Positions 35,910 to 44,548 are shown, numbered from the stretch's first letter. The stretch is DNA of 64,000 nucleotides from Phycisphaerales bacterium UBA1161 (GCA_002311745.1 DBZL01000054.1:1-64000); one strand, 5' to 3'. A program made the numbers and translations. The notes: generated from the letters alone by a model not told the origin.

Positions 35910-37439
35910 ATGCAGTTAACTCAGTCAATATCAATGCGCCAGGAGATGCGTCAGCTCCTGACGCCGCGGATGATCCAAAGCATGGAGATTCTGCAGCTGC
36001 CCCTCATGGCTCTGGAGGAGCGCATCGAGGAGGAATTGCAGAGCAATCCCGTGCTGGAACTGCGCGACGGAAACGGAGATGCCAACTCCCCCGAACCGGC
36101 CCCTGCGCCCGATGAGGATGCCGCTCATCACAAAGATCAGTTCTCCGAGGAAGAACAGGCCCTGGTCGTCAAGGAAAACTCCGATCAGTCCGAGGACTTC
36201 GACCGCCTCTCCAAACTCAGTGAATATCTCGAGAATGAAGAGTTTGCCACCAACGGCAGCCATTTCCGCCACCCCTCCAGCTACGACGGCGAGCGCGACA
36301 AGAAGATGGATGCGATGAACAACACCGCCGCCCGCGGTCAGACGCTGGTCGAGCACCTCCTCGATCAGTGGGCCTTCGTCGAGTGCTCAACGTCGGTCCG
36401 CAAGGCCGGCCAAACCCTCATCAACTACGTCGACGCCGAAGGCTACCTGCGCGTCAAGCTCGAAGACATCCAGAAGGAATCGCAAACCCCGCTGACGCCC
36501 GCTGATTTTCAGGAAGCCCTGCGTTTGCTGCAGACGCTGGAGCCTCCGGGCATCGGCGCGCGCGACCTGCAGGAATGTTTGCTCCTGCAACTGGCCGCCA
36601 TCGAGGAGGACGCGGAGTTGGCCACCGGTCACGACTTCGTTCTCGAGCGGGCGCTGATCACCGATCATCTCAAGGACTTGGAGATGAACCGCTACCCGCA
36701 GATCAGCCGCAAGCTCGCCCGACCCATCGAGGAAATCCAACGCGCCGTCCGCCACCTGGCGCGATTGACCCCCTTCCCCGGCAAACTCATCGGCGGCGAG
36801 GATGCCCCGCCCATCACCCCCGACGCCCTGATCTATCTCGATCCCGAAACCAACCGCTACGAGATCGAGATGACCCACGACCCCGCGCCCAACCTCTACA
36901 TCAGCGGCATGTACCGAAAAATGCTCAAGGACCGCACCCAGGACAAAAAGACCCGCGAGTTCCTCTCCAACAACGTCCGCAGCGCCCGCTGGCTCATCGA
37001 AAGCATCGAGCAGCGCCGCGGCACCATCCTCCGCGTCATTCGCGCCGTCGTCGATGCCCAACGCGAGTTCTTCGACAAAGGCGCGGAGTTTCTTAGACCC
37101 CTGCCCATGATCCAGGTGGCCGACCAATTGGGCATTCACGTCGCCACGGTTTCGCGCGCCGTTTCGGAAAAGTGGATTCAAACCCCCCGCGGCGTCTTCC
37201 CGCTTCGCCGCTTCTTCTCCGGCGGCACCACCGACGCCGATGGCCAGGACATGAGCTGGGATGCGGTCAAGGAGAAACTCAAGATGATCATCGGGAACGA
37301 GGACCCGCTCAGCCCCCTCAGCGACGATGAGATCGTCGATCAGCTCAAAGCCCAGGGAATTGTTTTAGCCCGCCGCACCGTCGCCAAGTACCGCAAGATC
37401 CTCCACATCGCCACTGCGCGACAGCGCCGCAAGTTTTGA
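35910..37439 (+). CDS. rpoN: RNA polymerase sigma-54 factor
   Basis: Alternative sigma factor recognising -24/-12 promoters and requiring NtrC-type activators. 509 aa. Region I is typical (QSISMRQEMRQLLTPRMIQSM, split here as residues 4-24, with Gln/Leu richness), followed by an acidic region II (about 55-110). The core-binding domain includes LQTLEPPGIGARDLQECLLL (about 209-228). The DNA-binding domain has the HTH (HVATVSRAVSEKWIQTPRG) and the RpoN box ARRTVAKYRKIL near the C-terminus, where the canonical last residue Glu is Lys. The activator at 12327-13709 is a likely client. The intergenic part 35756-35909 shows an AT-rich patch that may hold its promoter. Confidence 0.97.
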   Translation: MQLTQSISMRQEMRQLLTPRMIQSMEILQLPLMALEERIEEELQSNPVLELRDGNGDANSPEPAPAPDEDAAHHKDQFSEEEQALVVKENSDQSEDFDRLSKLSEYLENEEFATNGSHFRHPSSYDGERDKKMDAMNNTAARGQTLVEHLLDQWAFVECSTSVRKAGQTLINYVDAEGYLRVKLEDIQKESQTPLTPADFQEALRLLQTLEPPGIGARDLQECLLLQLAAIEEDAELATGHDFVLERALITDHLKDLEMNRYPQISRKLARPIEEIQRAVRHLARLTPFPGKLIGGEDAPPITPDALIYLDPETNRYEIEMTHDPAPNLYISGMYRKMLKDRTQDKKTREFLSNNVRSARWLIESIEQRRGTILRVIRAVVDAQREFFDKGAEFLRPLPMIQVADQLGIHVATVSRAVSEKWIQTPRGVFPLRRFFSGGTTDADGQDMSWDAVKEKLKMIIGNEDPLSPLSDDEIVDQLKAQGIVLARRTVAKYRKILHIATARQRRKF

Positions 37440-37458
37440 TCCAACCGCCAACTCCGCT

Positions 37459-38889
37459 ATGAACGCAAGAAGGACGATGCCGCCGGCCCGGGCCTGCTTG
37501 TTAACCGTGGTGGCATTAGCAGCTTTCGCCATCTCCACGGGCCGGGCCAGGGCGCAGGCCGATCCGCGGGAGATCCCCGTCCCCGAAATACAGACCTCGA
37601 TGCCCCCCATGCCGGGCGTCAGCGATTTGCCCGTCCGCAGGGACATGCCGGATGTCATGCTCATGAACGACGGGACAAGGGTCACAACTCCCCAGCAGTG
37701 GCAAAAGCGCCGCGAGGAGATGAAGCGAATCCTGGAGTATTACGCAGTCGGGCTGGCGCCGCCTCCGCCGGGCAACGTGGTTGGGCGGGAAACAAAAACG
37801 GAGCTGATGCCCGGCGCGAAGGTGAAATATCGGCTTGTGCATCTGACCTTCGGTCCGCAAGAAAGCCTGGGCCTGGATATCGGAATCTACACGCCGACCC
37901 AGGGCGGGCCGTTTCCGGCCGTCATTATGCCGGGCCGAACGCCTCCAGGGGCCACGCCATTGCCGAGTTTGCCCAAAGGGCCGGGGCAGGGCCGCAGCGT
38001 TGACGCGCTCCTGACCGTCGGACCTGCGACAGATGGCAACCCGTCAACTCAGCCGAGCAGCCGCCGCACGCGGGGAGGCCTCAGCACCATGGAGCAAACG
38101 ATGAACGAATTACGCGACGCCATCCTGGCCCACGGTTTCGCGTACGTCACATTTAACAACAACGATTGTGCCGAAGACACCACCCTGCGAAACCCGGATG
38201 GCTCCTGGGCCTTCCGCAATACCCGCTTCTACCCCGCCTATCCGGGATACGACTGGGGCGTGCTGGGCGGCTGGGCTTGGGGCGTCTCGCGCATCGTGGA
38301 TTATCTGGAAACAGACCCCTCCATCGACAAAACCCGGCTCATCGTCTCGGGCGTGTCGCGCACCGGCAAATCCGCACTGATCGCCGGCGCTTTCGATGAC
38401 CGCCTGGCGATGGTCGCCCCGATCTGCAGTTCCGGTGGCGGCACGCCCGCCTACCGTTTCAGCGGCGCCGGCCGCGGCGGCAAGGAGGGCCTGGGCGAGA
38501 TGATGCTGAAATACCCCAATTATTTCTCGCCGCACCTTCACCAGTTCTGGGGCCACGTTGACCAGCTGCCGTTCGATGAACATTGGTTCATCGCCCTGGC
38601 CGCCCCGCGGCCATTCATCGCACTGGAAGGAACTCGCGACGGGAACGTCAACGCCAACGGCGTCCGGCAGTCCTGGCTTGCCGCCCAGCCCGCCTACGCG
38701 CTATTGGGCGCCGCCGACCGCCTCGGCGTCAATTGGTCCGATCGCCCGCATGGAGTCGTTGAGGACGACTGGGATGCTCTGCTAGCTTTTGCCGACAAGC
38801 ATCTGCGTGGCAAACCCACGACTCGACGCTTCGATCAATTTCCCGCGTCCGGCGAAAAGTCTCCCGAGGATTCAAATCGCGAACCGTAG
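37459..38889 (+). CDS. Secreted CE15-like esterase (glucuronoyl esterase-like)
   Basis: 476-aa alpha/beta hydrolase with a signal peptide (MNARRTMPPARACLLTVVAL, cleavage near GRARAQA). The nucleophile elbow is GVSRTGKSA (about residue 292), matching the G-x-S-R-x-G-K signature of CE15 4-O-methyl-glucuronoyl methylesterases. A C-terminal DRPHGVVEDDW supplies the probable catalytic His, and a Glu/Asp between them completes the triad (PRPFIALEGTRDGN region). CE15 enzymes cut lignin-glucuronoxylan esters; bacterial members are broader. Together with two GH28 enzymes it points to plant polysaccharide use. Its last codons (38852-38887) are partly repeated at 39650-39686 beyond the acetyltransferase gene. 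Confidence 0.8.
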   Translation: MNARRTMPPARACLLTVVALAAFAISTGRARAQADPREIPVPEIQTSMPPMPGVSDLPVRRDMPDVMLMNDGTRVTTPQQWQKRREEMKRILEYYAVGLAPPPPGNVVGRETKTELMPGAKVKYRLVHLTFGPQESLGLDIGIYTPTQGGPFPAVIMPGRTPPGATPLPSLPKGPGQGRSVDALLTVGPATDGNPSTQPSSRRTRGGLSTMEQTMNELRDAILAHGFAYVTFNNNDCAEDTTLRNPDGSWAFRNTRFYPAYPGYDWGVLGGWAWGVSRIVDYLETDPSIDKTRLIVSGVSRTGKSALIAGAFDDRLAMVAPICSSGGGTPAYRFSGAGRGGKEGLGEMMLKYPNYFSPHLHQFWGHVDQLPFDEHWFIALAAPRPFIALEGTRDGNVNANGVRQSWLAAQPAYALLGAADRLGVNWSDRPHGVVEDDWDALLAFADKHLRGKPTTRRFDQFPASGEKSPEDSNREP

Positions 38890-38917
38890 CCACCGCCGCC
38901 AGAGCTCGCAGGATTTT

Positions 38918-39054
38918 TTTCACCACGGAGGCACAGAGGCACGGAGGCGCTCCTTCCATTCCATAAGCAAACCTGCAAATCGAATAACGTGGAATAGGGT
39001 TAATAGCGTGGGAACACGAGTTGGCCTCCGTGTCTGGAGTGACTCCGTGGTAAA
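38918..39054. repeat. Inverted CACGGAGG-type intergenic element
   Basis: CACCACGGAGGCACAGAGGC near 38922 faces its complement CCTCCGTGTCTGGAGTGACT-CCGTGGT near 39025-39050, enclosing about 70 bp of lower-GC sequence. The inverted ends and non-coding core resemble a miniature repeat element. Similar CACGGAGG-rich repeats are common in planctomycete and verrucomicrobial genomes (general knowledge, not checked here). Confidence 0.6.
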
Positions 39055-39582
39055 TTAACCAACCTTGCGGTCCAACGGGGTTAAATCCTCCCATCCAAAG
39101 GCGAGTTCTCTCATCGACACGCCACCGATCTCGATCATTCGCTCGCCGAGCTGCCTGCCCCCAAGCCGCTGATAGAAGGCTATGGCTGGCTTGTTGTCTG
39201 CAAGCACCCAAACCAGGGCCGCGTTGACCGCTGCTCGCCGCAGGCTCGCCGCCCATTGCTGAACCAGTGCCGAGCCGATGCCTTGGCGACGGTGTGGGTC
39301 GAGGATGTAGATCGCGTACAGCTCGCCCGGAAACTGGACGTTGCCACTTCGCTCGCGTCCACCCATCAGAAACCCGACGATGCCGTCACGCGGCAATTCA
39401 GCGACGAAATAAATGGCGTCCGGCTGCGCCAATTGACGCCGGTGTCCCTCCTCGTGTTTTTGATAAGAGAGCCCGTCAAGGAACGCATCGGCAACGATGC
39501 CCCGGTAAGTCGTCCTCCAGGATTGCACATGGACGCGAGCGATGGAAGGAATATCTTCTTCGCGGGCCGGCCGGACGGTCAT
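39055..39582 (-). CDS. GNAT-family N-acetyltransferase
   Basis: 175 aa, acetyl-CoA-dependent transferase of unknown substrate. GNAT motifs: MTVRPAREEDIPSIARVHVQ at the N-terminus with VQSWRTTYRGI, GFLMGGRE, the acetyl-CoA pyrophosphate loop HRRQGIGSALVQQW (about residues 95-108) and VLADNKPAIAFYQRLGG near 130, the classic motif-B segment. Start ATG has GGAG 8 nt upstream. The gene lies between the end of the CE15-like gene and a partial copy of that end (39650-39686), with an inverted repeat element on one side, so it may be mobile cargo. Confidence 0.9.
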   Translation of the reverse strand: MTVRPAREEDIPSIARVHVQSWRTTYRGIVADAFLDGLSYQKHEEGHRRQLAQPDAIYFVAELPRDGIVGFLMGGRERSGNVQFPGELYAIYILDPHRRQGIGSALVQQWAASLRRAAVNAALVWVLADNKPAIAFYQRLGGRQLGERMIEIGGVSMRELAFGWEDLTPLDRKVG

Positions 39583-39978
39583 GCTGCTGACTCCATGGAT
39601 TCAGCATAATCCTATCGGCAAGGCAAGTTCAACGCTGGCCCCGTGTTTAGCGAACACTCCCCCCGCGGATTCAAATCCTGAACCGTGCGCATCGCCCCAA
39701 ACCGAACCCAGCTTGTCCACCGCGCCCTCGCCCCGAAACCCCATGGATCTCAACAATAAGCGATGACCCCGTTTCGTGTCCGCAGAGATTCTCCGCACCC
39801 AATCGCGGGTCCGGCTTTTTTGTTACAATCGGCAGTCTTGGGGCGGTTTGGGTTCGCAGCCGTCGATCTCTCTGCCGTAGCACGACCCGCCGGAGGCTGT
39901 ATGAAGTCGATCCGCCACGAACGCACCAAGAAGCAGAATGCTTAATTGACTTGGGTAAGCAGGGAAGGATTTATCCAA
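39583..39978. other. Gene-poor stretch with possible leader peptide
   Basis: About 400 bp without a supported gene. 39650-39686 repeats the CE15-gene end. Further on there is a TACAAT -10-like box at 39824-39829, then GGAGG and a short frame at 39901-39945 (MKSIRHERTKKQNA) ending directly before the nuclease-like gene in the same frame. This could be a 14-residue leader peptide, or the end of a displaced gene; the frame is open upstream to 39763 without recognisable homology. Confidence 0.4.
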
Positions 39979-41247
39979 TTGACGAACAATCAGCTATCAC
40001 AGTGGCAGGAACTGAAAACCAAGTTTAATGCGGACTACAAATGGAAATTGCACGATGAAAAAGTGTTCGCTAAGCGAGGCATAATTCGCCCTCAAGCCGC
40101 CCAAGCACTCGAAGCTTTTGTTGCGCATCCGACGAGTAGTGAGGATTTTCGGAGTCTCTGGGATACTAAAACGCGATCTGAATGGAGCACCTTTGGTCTC
40201 GGCGGACTATCGTCGGCAATGTTCCTGAACATGCTTGTCAAGCACATCGGTGACCAAGACCGGCTTCTAAAAGAGTTGTGCAACGTTATTCGCGTGCCTG
40301 CTGACGAGCCAACAGGGCGCAATCGAATGGCCGCGTTCGACGCGTTTCTGGAAGGAGAGATCGATTCGGGTCGGGTTACACGCCGACAAATCCAAACAGC
40401 AAGAATTCCGTTTTTTGTAAGTGCATTCTGGCACCTACAAAACACGGAAGCTTGGCCCATATCCTATCAGTCTGCCCGAAAAGTATTTCAGCGGCACGGC
40501 CTGTATTCACCGGCGGCCAACGTCGTTGAAGACTATTTCGGATTCCGCGACGTTTATCTTTCGCTCATGGAGGCACTGAAATTAAGGTCCTGGGACCTTG
40601 AGCAATTGTGTTGGTTCGACATTGATCCTGTCAACCCACTGGGGACATCGCCCCACGTCGATGTGAGCGTCGCCGCCGACATTGAAAGCGATGATGCCGA
40701 AGTAGCTCCCGCTTCCACCGAACACACACACGCTCAGTGGCTGCTCGCGTCGATTGGCAAGGTTCTTAAGTGCAAAATCTGGATTGCCGGCAACGACCAC
40801 AACAAGCAGTGGAATGGTCAGAGACTTGGAGACATGAGCATCCCTTCGCTACCGCCGCTCGGCATCGGCGACAAGACTGCGGAAAAGATTGTCCGCCTCA
40901 TCGATGTACTATGGCTAAAGAGTTCAAACCAAGTCGTCGCCGCATTTGAGATCGAACATTCCACTTCGATTTACTCCGGTCTGCTGCGGATGGCAGACCT
41001 CGCCGCCCTGTTGCCCAACATATTGTTCCCACTTTACATCGTTGTTCCCGAGCAGCGTTTGGACGATGTGCGCCGCCAACTGTCTCGACCGTCGTTGCAG
41101 GCGCTAGACCTGCACCTCCGCTGCGGGTTTTTCTCGATTGAAGCTTTGGCTAAGAACGCGGAAAGCATAAAAACGTGGGCCAAGGAACCAAACGCAATTG
41201 GCAAGTTGGCTGCGTATGTTGAGGAATTAGACGCGGAAGAAGTCTAA
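39979..41247 (+). CDS. Orphan nuclease-like protein of atypical base composition
   Basis: Function not established. About 422 aa from TTG 39979 (AGGGAAGGA lies upstream; TTG 39946 is an alternative start). Visible features are a helical N-terminal half and a C-terminal alpha/beta part. The latter has KIWIAGNDHNKQWNGQRLG, then VRLIDVLWLKSSNQVVAAFE followed by IEHSTSIYSGLLRMADLAAL, and then LYIVVPEQR. The spacing D-x-LW ... A-FEIE is what a PD-(D/E)xK nuclease core looks like, and the FExExSTSI-GLLRM block is typical of restriction-endonuclease-like proteins. No methyltransferase is next to it. The gene is visibly poorer in G+C than its neighbours, with more A/T third positions, suggesting horizontal transfer. 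A 9-bp hairpin follows at 41253-41278. Confidence 0.6.
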   Translation: MTNNQLSQWQELKTKFNADYKWKLHDEKVFAKRGIIRPQAAQALEAFVAHPTSSEDFRSLWDTKTRSEWSTFGLGGLSSAMFLNMLVKHIGDQDRLLKELCNVIRVPADEPTGRNRMAAFDAFLEGEIDSGRVTRRQIQTARIPFFVSAFWHLQNTEAWPISYQSARKVFQRHGLYSPAANVVEDYFGFRDVYLSLMEALKLRSWDLEQLCWFDIDPVNPLGTSPHVDVSVAADIESDDAEVAPASTEHTHAQWLLASIGKVLKCKIWIAGNDHNKQWNGQRLGDMSIPSLPPLGIGDKTAEKIVRLIDVLWLKSSNQVVAAFEIEHSTSIYSGLLRMADLAALLPNILFPLYIVVPEQRLDDVRRQLSRPSLQALDLHLRCGFFSIEALAKNAESIKTWAKEPNAIGKLAAYVEELDAEEV

Positions 41248-41252
41248 CGATT

Positions 41253-41278
41253 CGGTGACGCGATACCGTGCGTCACCG
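41253..41278. terminator. Hairpin after nuclease-like gene
   Basis: CGGTGACGC pairs perfectly with GCGTCACCG around an 8-nt loop, 6 bp after the stop codon. There is no clear T-run, only GTTT about 6 nt later, so termination is probable but not certain. Confidence 0.55.
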
Positions 41279-41391
41279 TGCCCCGTTTAACTATCAGTTC
41301 GAATAGATAGCGCGCGAGGAATTTTTCCCAAATCGCAGAGTTCGGCGCGCAGGTCCCCCCGGCGGAGTAAATTGTGCCGATCCGGCCAGCC

Positions 41392-41568
41392 TCACGATTT
41401 CATCGAGATCGCTTGGTTGGGGCAGTTGTCCTGGCAGGCGTTGCAGTCGATGCAATCCTCCTCCTTCACGACCGCTTTCTTCTCCTCAATGTGAATCGCA
41501 TCCGATGGGCAACTATCTTGGCAAGTCGCGCACCCATCGCATTTTGTCGCATCAACAACGGCAGGCAT
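41392..41568 (-). CDS. 2[4Fe-4S] ferredoxin (58 aa)
   Basis: Small cytosolic electron carrier. Reading the minus strand from the ATG at 41568 gives 58 aa starting MPAVVDATKCDGCATCQDSC. It has two complete cluster motifs: CxxCxxCxxxCP as CDGCATCQDSCP (residues 10-21) and CIDCNACQDNCP (about 39-50). AGGAGA lies about 7 nt before the start. The clear double-motif pattern makes the call secure despite the small size. It is encoded on the same strand as rpmE but separated by about 190 bp containing a hairpin. Its redox partner is not visible in the window. Confidence 0.93.
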   Translation of the reverse strand: MPAVVDATKCDGCATCQDSCPSDAIHIEEKKAVVKEEDCIDCNACQDNCPNQAISMKS

Positions 41569-41610
41569 GGTTATTCTCCTCTACTCTCAGCATCGGCAAA
41601 CGTCGCCGAT

Positions 41611-41640
41611 CGATAAAAAACATTCCTTATGTTTTTATCG
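41611..41640. terminator. A/T-rich hairpin between rpmE and ferredoxin
   Basis: CGATAAAAAACAT and ATGTTTTTATCG form a 12-bp stem with one bulged A and a short loop. It lies between two minus-strand genes. The sequence after it lacks a T-run, so it may be a processing site or weak terminator for rpmE. Confidence 0.35.
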
Positions 41641-41754
41641 CTTTTGCCACGCCTTGGCAGTCGGGCAAACCCCCTATTTCGATAGCGGGATTTCCACCGC
41701 GACCCCGGCCGCCCCCGCGGTCCCCGTGTCGTTTTCCCCTGTTGTGATAAAGGG

Positions 41755-42012
41755 TTACTTCTTTGCGGCCCCGGCGGGCGGGGGGGCCGTGGCGGCGGTC
41801 TTTTGGAAGCTGTAGGTTCCGCCGAATTTCTTGCTGAACCGCTCCACTCGGCCGGCGGTGTCCACGAACTTTTGCTTGCCCGTGAAGAACGGATGGCACT
41901 GGCTGCAGATGTCAACGTTGATCTTCGCCATCGTGCTGCGGGTGACGAAGGTGTTGCCGCAGGCGCAGTGCACCGTGCAGGTCTGATAACGTGGATGGAT
42001 TTTGGGTTTCAC
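41755..42012 (-). CDS. rpmE: 50S ribosomal protein bL31
   Basis: Zinc-binding large-subunit ribosomal protein. From the GTG at 42012 the product is 85 aa and opens [20 protein letters not shown]. The zinc ligands are the Cys residues in HCACG and CSQCHPF, which mark the Cys-containing L31 type. [23 protein letters not shown] is the family block (given here split: [14 protein letters not shown], then VERFSKKFG). AAGGAG 9-10 nt upstream supports the GTG start; the longer open frame to 42060 has no homology. The C-terminal tail ([14 protein letters not shown]) is a short low-complexity extension. Confidence 0.95.
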   Translation of the reverse strand: MKPKIHPRYQTCTVHCACGNTFVTRSTMAKINVDICSQCHPFFTGKQKFVDTAGRVERFSKKFGGTYSFQKTAATAPPPAGAAKK

Positions 42013-42145
42013 CGCAAACGACTCCTTTGCACCGGACGTGCGTACGGCCAATCGCCGCACGTCAGCCGGGGCGAATATTCATAGTGTCACTACGCCGCAA
42101 AAGCAACCCGTTTCCCTCTGATCGGCGCCTGGGCATAATACGGCC

Positions 42146-44080
42146 ATGCCACGACGCGGCCGACGCACCAGCCTCAGCGACGCGGAAGCGACCGAGCTTT
42201 CCACGGCGCCGCAGCCGCAGCCGCCGGTGCCCCAGCCCGCGCCCGCCGCCACGGAGCTTGTCGCCGGCCACGCCCCCCTGCTGTTTGAGATCGGCTGGGA
42301 AGTCTGCTGGCAGCTTGGCGGAATCTACACCGTCCTGCGCACCAAGGCTCCGGCCATGCTGCAGCGCTGGGAGCAGCGATATTTTCTCGTCGGCCCGTAC
42401 AACCCGCAGACCGCCGCCGTGGAATTTGAAGAGCAGCCCGCCGACGGTCTGATCGCCCGCGCGCTGGAGCGCCTGCGCGCCTGCGGCATCGCCGCCCACT
42501 TTGGCCGCTGGCTGATCGCCGGCAGGCCGCACGTCATCCTGCTCGATTATCGCGCGCGTTTCTCCCAGCTTGAGGTGGACAAGTATCTGCTCTGGAAGGA
42601 CAACGGCATCGGCACGGTCGCTGATGATGGCGAGGTCAACGAGGTCGTCGCCTTCGGTTTCAGCGTCACCGAATTTTTCCGCGCCCTGGCGGCCGAGGTC
42701 GGCGCCGATCAGCCGGTCATCGCCCATTTTCACGAATGGATGGCCGGCGTCGCCGTGCCGCGAATCGCCCATTTGAAATTGCCGGTCTGCACCGTCTTCA
42801 CCACGCACGCGACCCTGCTGGGCCGCCTTTTGGCCAGCGACGATCCGGAGTTTTACCAGCACCTGCCCACCATCAATCCGGATGAGCAGGCCGGGCACTA
42901 CGGCGTCTATCCGCGCTTTGCCATCGAGCGCGCGGCGGCGCACGCCAGCACCGTCTTTACCACCGTCAGCGAGGTCACGGCCACGGAAGCCCAGATCCTG
43001 CTGGGCCGCGCCCCGGACCTGATCCTTCCCAACGGCCTGAACCTGCACCGTTTTGCCGCCCTGCACGAATTCCAGAACCTGCATCGGCAGTACAAGGAAA
43101 TCATCCACGAATTCGTGATGGGGCATTTTTTCCCCAGCTACAGCTTCGATCTGGACCGCACGCTCTATCTGTTCACCAGCGGGCGATACGAGTATCGCAA
43201 CAAGGGGATGGACCTGTTCATCGAGGCCCTGCACCGTCTCAACGGCCGGCTGAAAGAGCAGAGCGATCCTCCCACCGTCGTGGCGTTTTTAGTGACCAAG
43301 GCCGCCACCCGCCACGTGAACGTCGGTTCCCTGCAAAGCCAGTCCATGTTCGACGAGCTGCGAAAGACCTGCCAGCAGATTCAGCACGACGTCGGCCAGC
43401 GCATTTTCCACGCCGCGGCCACGGGACGCATCGTCTCGCCGCAGGAATTGCTCAACGAGGACGACCGCGTGCGCCTCAAGCAGATCGTTCACGCCTGGCG
43501 CAATGGCCGCCAGCCCTCCATCGTCACGCACGACCTGGCCGATGACGCCGCCGATCCGATCCTGCAGCACCTGCGTCACCGCCGTCTGCTCAACGCCGCC
43601 GAGGATCCCGTCAAGGTCGTGTTTCATCCGCAATTCATCGGTGCGATCACCCCGCTGATCAGCCTGGAATACGACCAATTTGTGCGCGGCTGCCACCTGG
43701 GCGTCTTCCCCAGCTATTACGAGCCGTGGGGCTACACGCCGATGGAATGCGTCGCCATGGGCGTTCCCGCCGTGACCACCGACCTCAGCGGCTTTGGCGC
43801 CTACGTCCAGCGCCACGTCGTCGGTCACCAGGAGAAGGGAATTTACGTGCTCAACCGTCGCACGCGCCGTTTCGACGATGCGGTCAACGAGCTGACCGAC
43901 GATCTGGTTGGCTTCGTTCGGCTGAATCGCCGCCAGCGCATTGAGCTGCGCAACCGCGTGGAGGCGCTGGGGGAGATGTTCGACTGGTCGCAGCTCATTC
44001 ACAATTACAACGAAGCGCACGATCTGGCGCTGTCGCGCGGCGCCGGCCGCGGAGGCCGGATTGAAGTGAGGGTGGTGTGA
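42146..44080 (+). CDS. Glycogen synthase, GT3 (eukaryote-like) type
   Basis: Transfers glucose from (probably UDP-)glucose to growing glycogen. 644 aa. The N-terminus after a Pro/Ala tail reads LLFEIGWEVCWQLGGIYTVL, with the GGIYTVL-type acceptor loop. HEWMAGVAVPR, TTHATLLGRLLAS, FTTVSEVTATEA and LPNGLNLHRF are GT3 blocks (about 195-305). FTSGRYEYRNKGMDLFIEAL (about 350) and the C-terminal PSYYEPWGYTPMECVAMGVP (about 520) hold the donor-site Glu residues. This is the animal/fungal GYS family, distinct from bacterial GlgA (GT5), found in some Bacteroidetes, planctomycetes and relatives. No other glycogen gene is adjacent. Confidence 0.9.
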   Translation: MPRRGRRTSLSDAEATELSTAPQPQPPVPQPAPAATELVAGHAPLLFEIGWEVCWQLGGIYTVLRTKAPAMLQRWEQRYFLVGPYNPQTAAVEFEEQPADGLIARALERLRACGIAAHFGRWLIAGRPHVILLDYRARFSQLEVDKYLLWKDNGIGTVADDGEVNEVVAFGFSVTEFFRALAAEVGADQPVIAHFHEWMAGVAVPRIAHLKLPVCTVFTTHATLLGRLLASDDPEFYQHLPTINPDEQAGHYGVYPRFAIERAAAHASTVFTTVSEVTATEAQILLGRAPDLILPNGLNLHRFAALHEFQNLHRQYKEIIHEFVMGHFFPSYSFDLDRTLYLFTSGRYEYRNKGMDLFIEALHRLNGRLKEQSDPPTVVAFLVTKAATRHVNVGSLQSQSMFDELRKTCQQIQHDVGQRIFHAAATGRIVSPQELLNEDDRVRLKQIVHAWRNGRQPSIVTHDLADDAADPILQHLRHRRLLNAAEDPVKVVFHPQFIGAITPLISLEYDQFVRGCHLGVFPSYYEPWGYTPMECVAMGVPAVTTDLSGFGAYVQRHVVGHQEKGIYVLNRRTRRFDDAVNELTDDLVGFVRLNRRQRIELRNRVEALGEMFDWSQLIHNYNEAHDLALSRGAGRGGRIEVRVV

Positions 44081-44106
44081 CGACGGCGGGCTTGGGACGG
44101 CGCGGA

Positions 44107-44439
44107 TCAGAAGAATTCCGCCCCGCAGTCATACCCGCCCGCCTCGCGCTCTCGGCAGGTGACCATGCGGAGGCGGCTGGAGGCCCGCAGGCCCCCGGAG
44201 CCCAGGATCATCCAGTGAATCGTCTCCGGCTCGAACGGCTCATCCGAGGTGAATCCAACTCCGTGCAGCGACAGGTCGAAAACCACCACCTGATGATCCG
44301 ATCCCGGGTTGCCCGATTCTCCCGAAATCCAGGCCGTTGCCACGTACGCTTGACGCGGGCTGCGGCGGCGATCCATGTCCGGCCACTGGGCCGTCGGCGT
44401 CTCTAGGGGTTGTGTTGGCTGCTTCATGTTTAGCGCCAT
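44107..44439 (-). CDS. PilZ-domain protein
   Basis: Small probable c-di-GMP receptor. From the ATG at 44439 it has 110 aa (ATG 44427 is also possible). The PilZ signature is visible as DRRRSPRQAYVATAWISG (RxxxR motif, about residues 22-39) and VVVFDLSLHGVGFTSDEPFE (D-x-S-x-x-G motif, about 52-71), with the closing CGAEFF strand. No output domain, so it acts through protein contact. It is convergent with the glycogen synthase gene (26 bp between stops) and divergent from gatB. The gene does not indicate which process it controls. Confidence 0.85.
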   Translation of the reverse strand: MALNMKQPTQPLETPTAQWPDMDRRRSPRQAYVATAWISGESGNPGSDHQVVVFDLSLHGVGFTSDEPFEPETIHWMILGSGGLRASSRLRMVTCREREAGGYDCGAEFF

Positions 44440-44548
44440 CGGCTCATACAACTTCGGACTTTGGCACAAGGGCTTGGGCCGCGACTTCCCCCATGACAGC
44501 CGCCATCCGCAAGCTATACTGGCCTTGGCATTATCGGAGCCAGATCAG

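Noticed and set aside
36000..37400. Antisense gene at 36387-37181 inside rpoN
   Set aside because: Complement of conserved rpoN codons, no motif.
39763..39945. 60-codon gene upstream of the nuclease-like gene
   Set aside because: No homology and no ribosome-binding site at its first ATG; only the last 14 codons have a good GGAGG, and these are noted as a possible leader.
42062..43234. 390-codon minus frame over the glycogen synthase gene
   Set aside because: Antisense shadow; GT3 motifs are on plus.
44461..44480. Sigma-54 promoter-like TTGGCAC before gatB
   Set aside because: The -12 element (TTGCA/T) is missing at the right distance; no convincing -24/-12 promoter was found in the parts examined.
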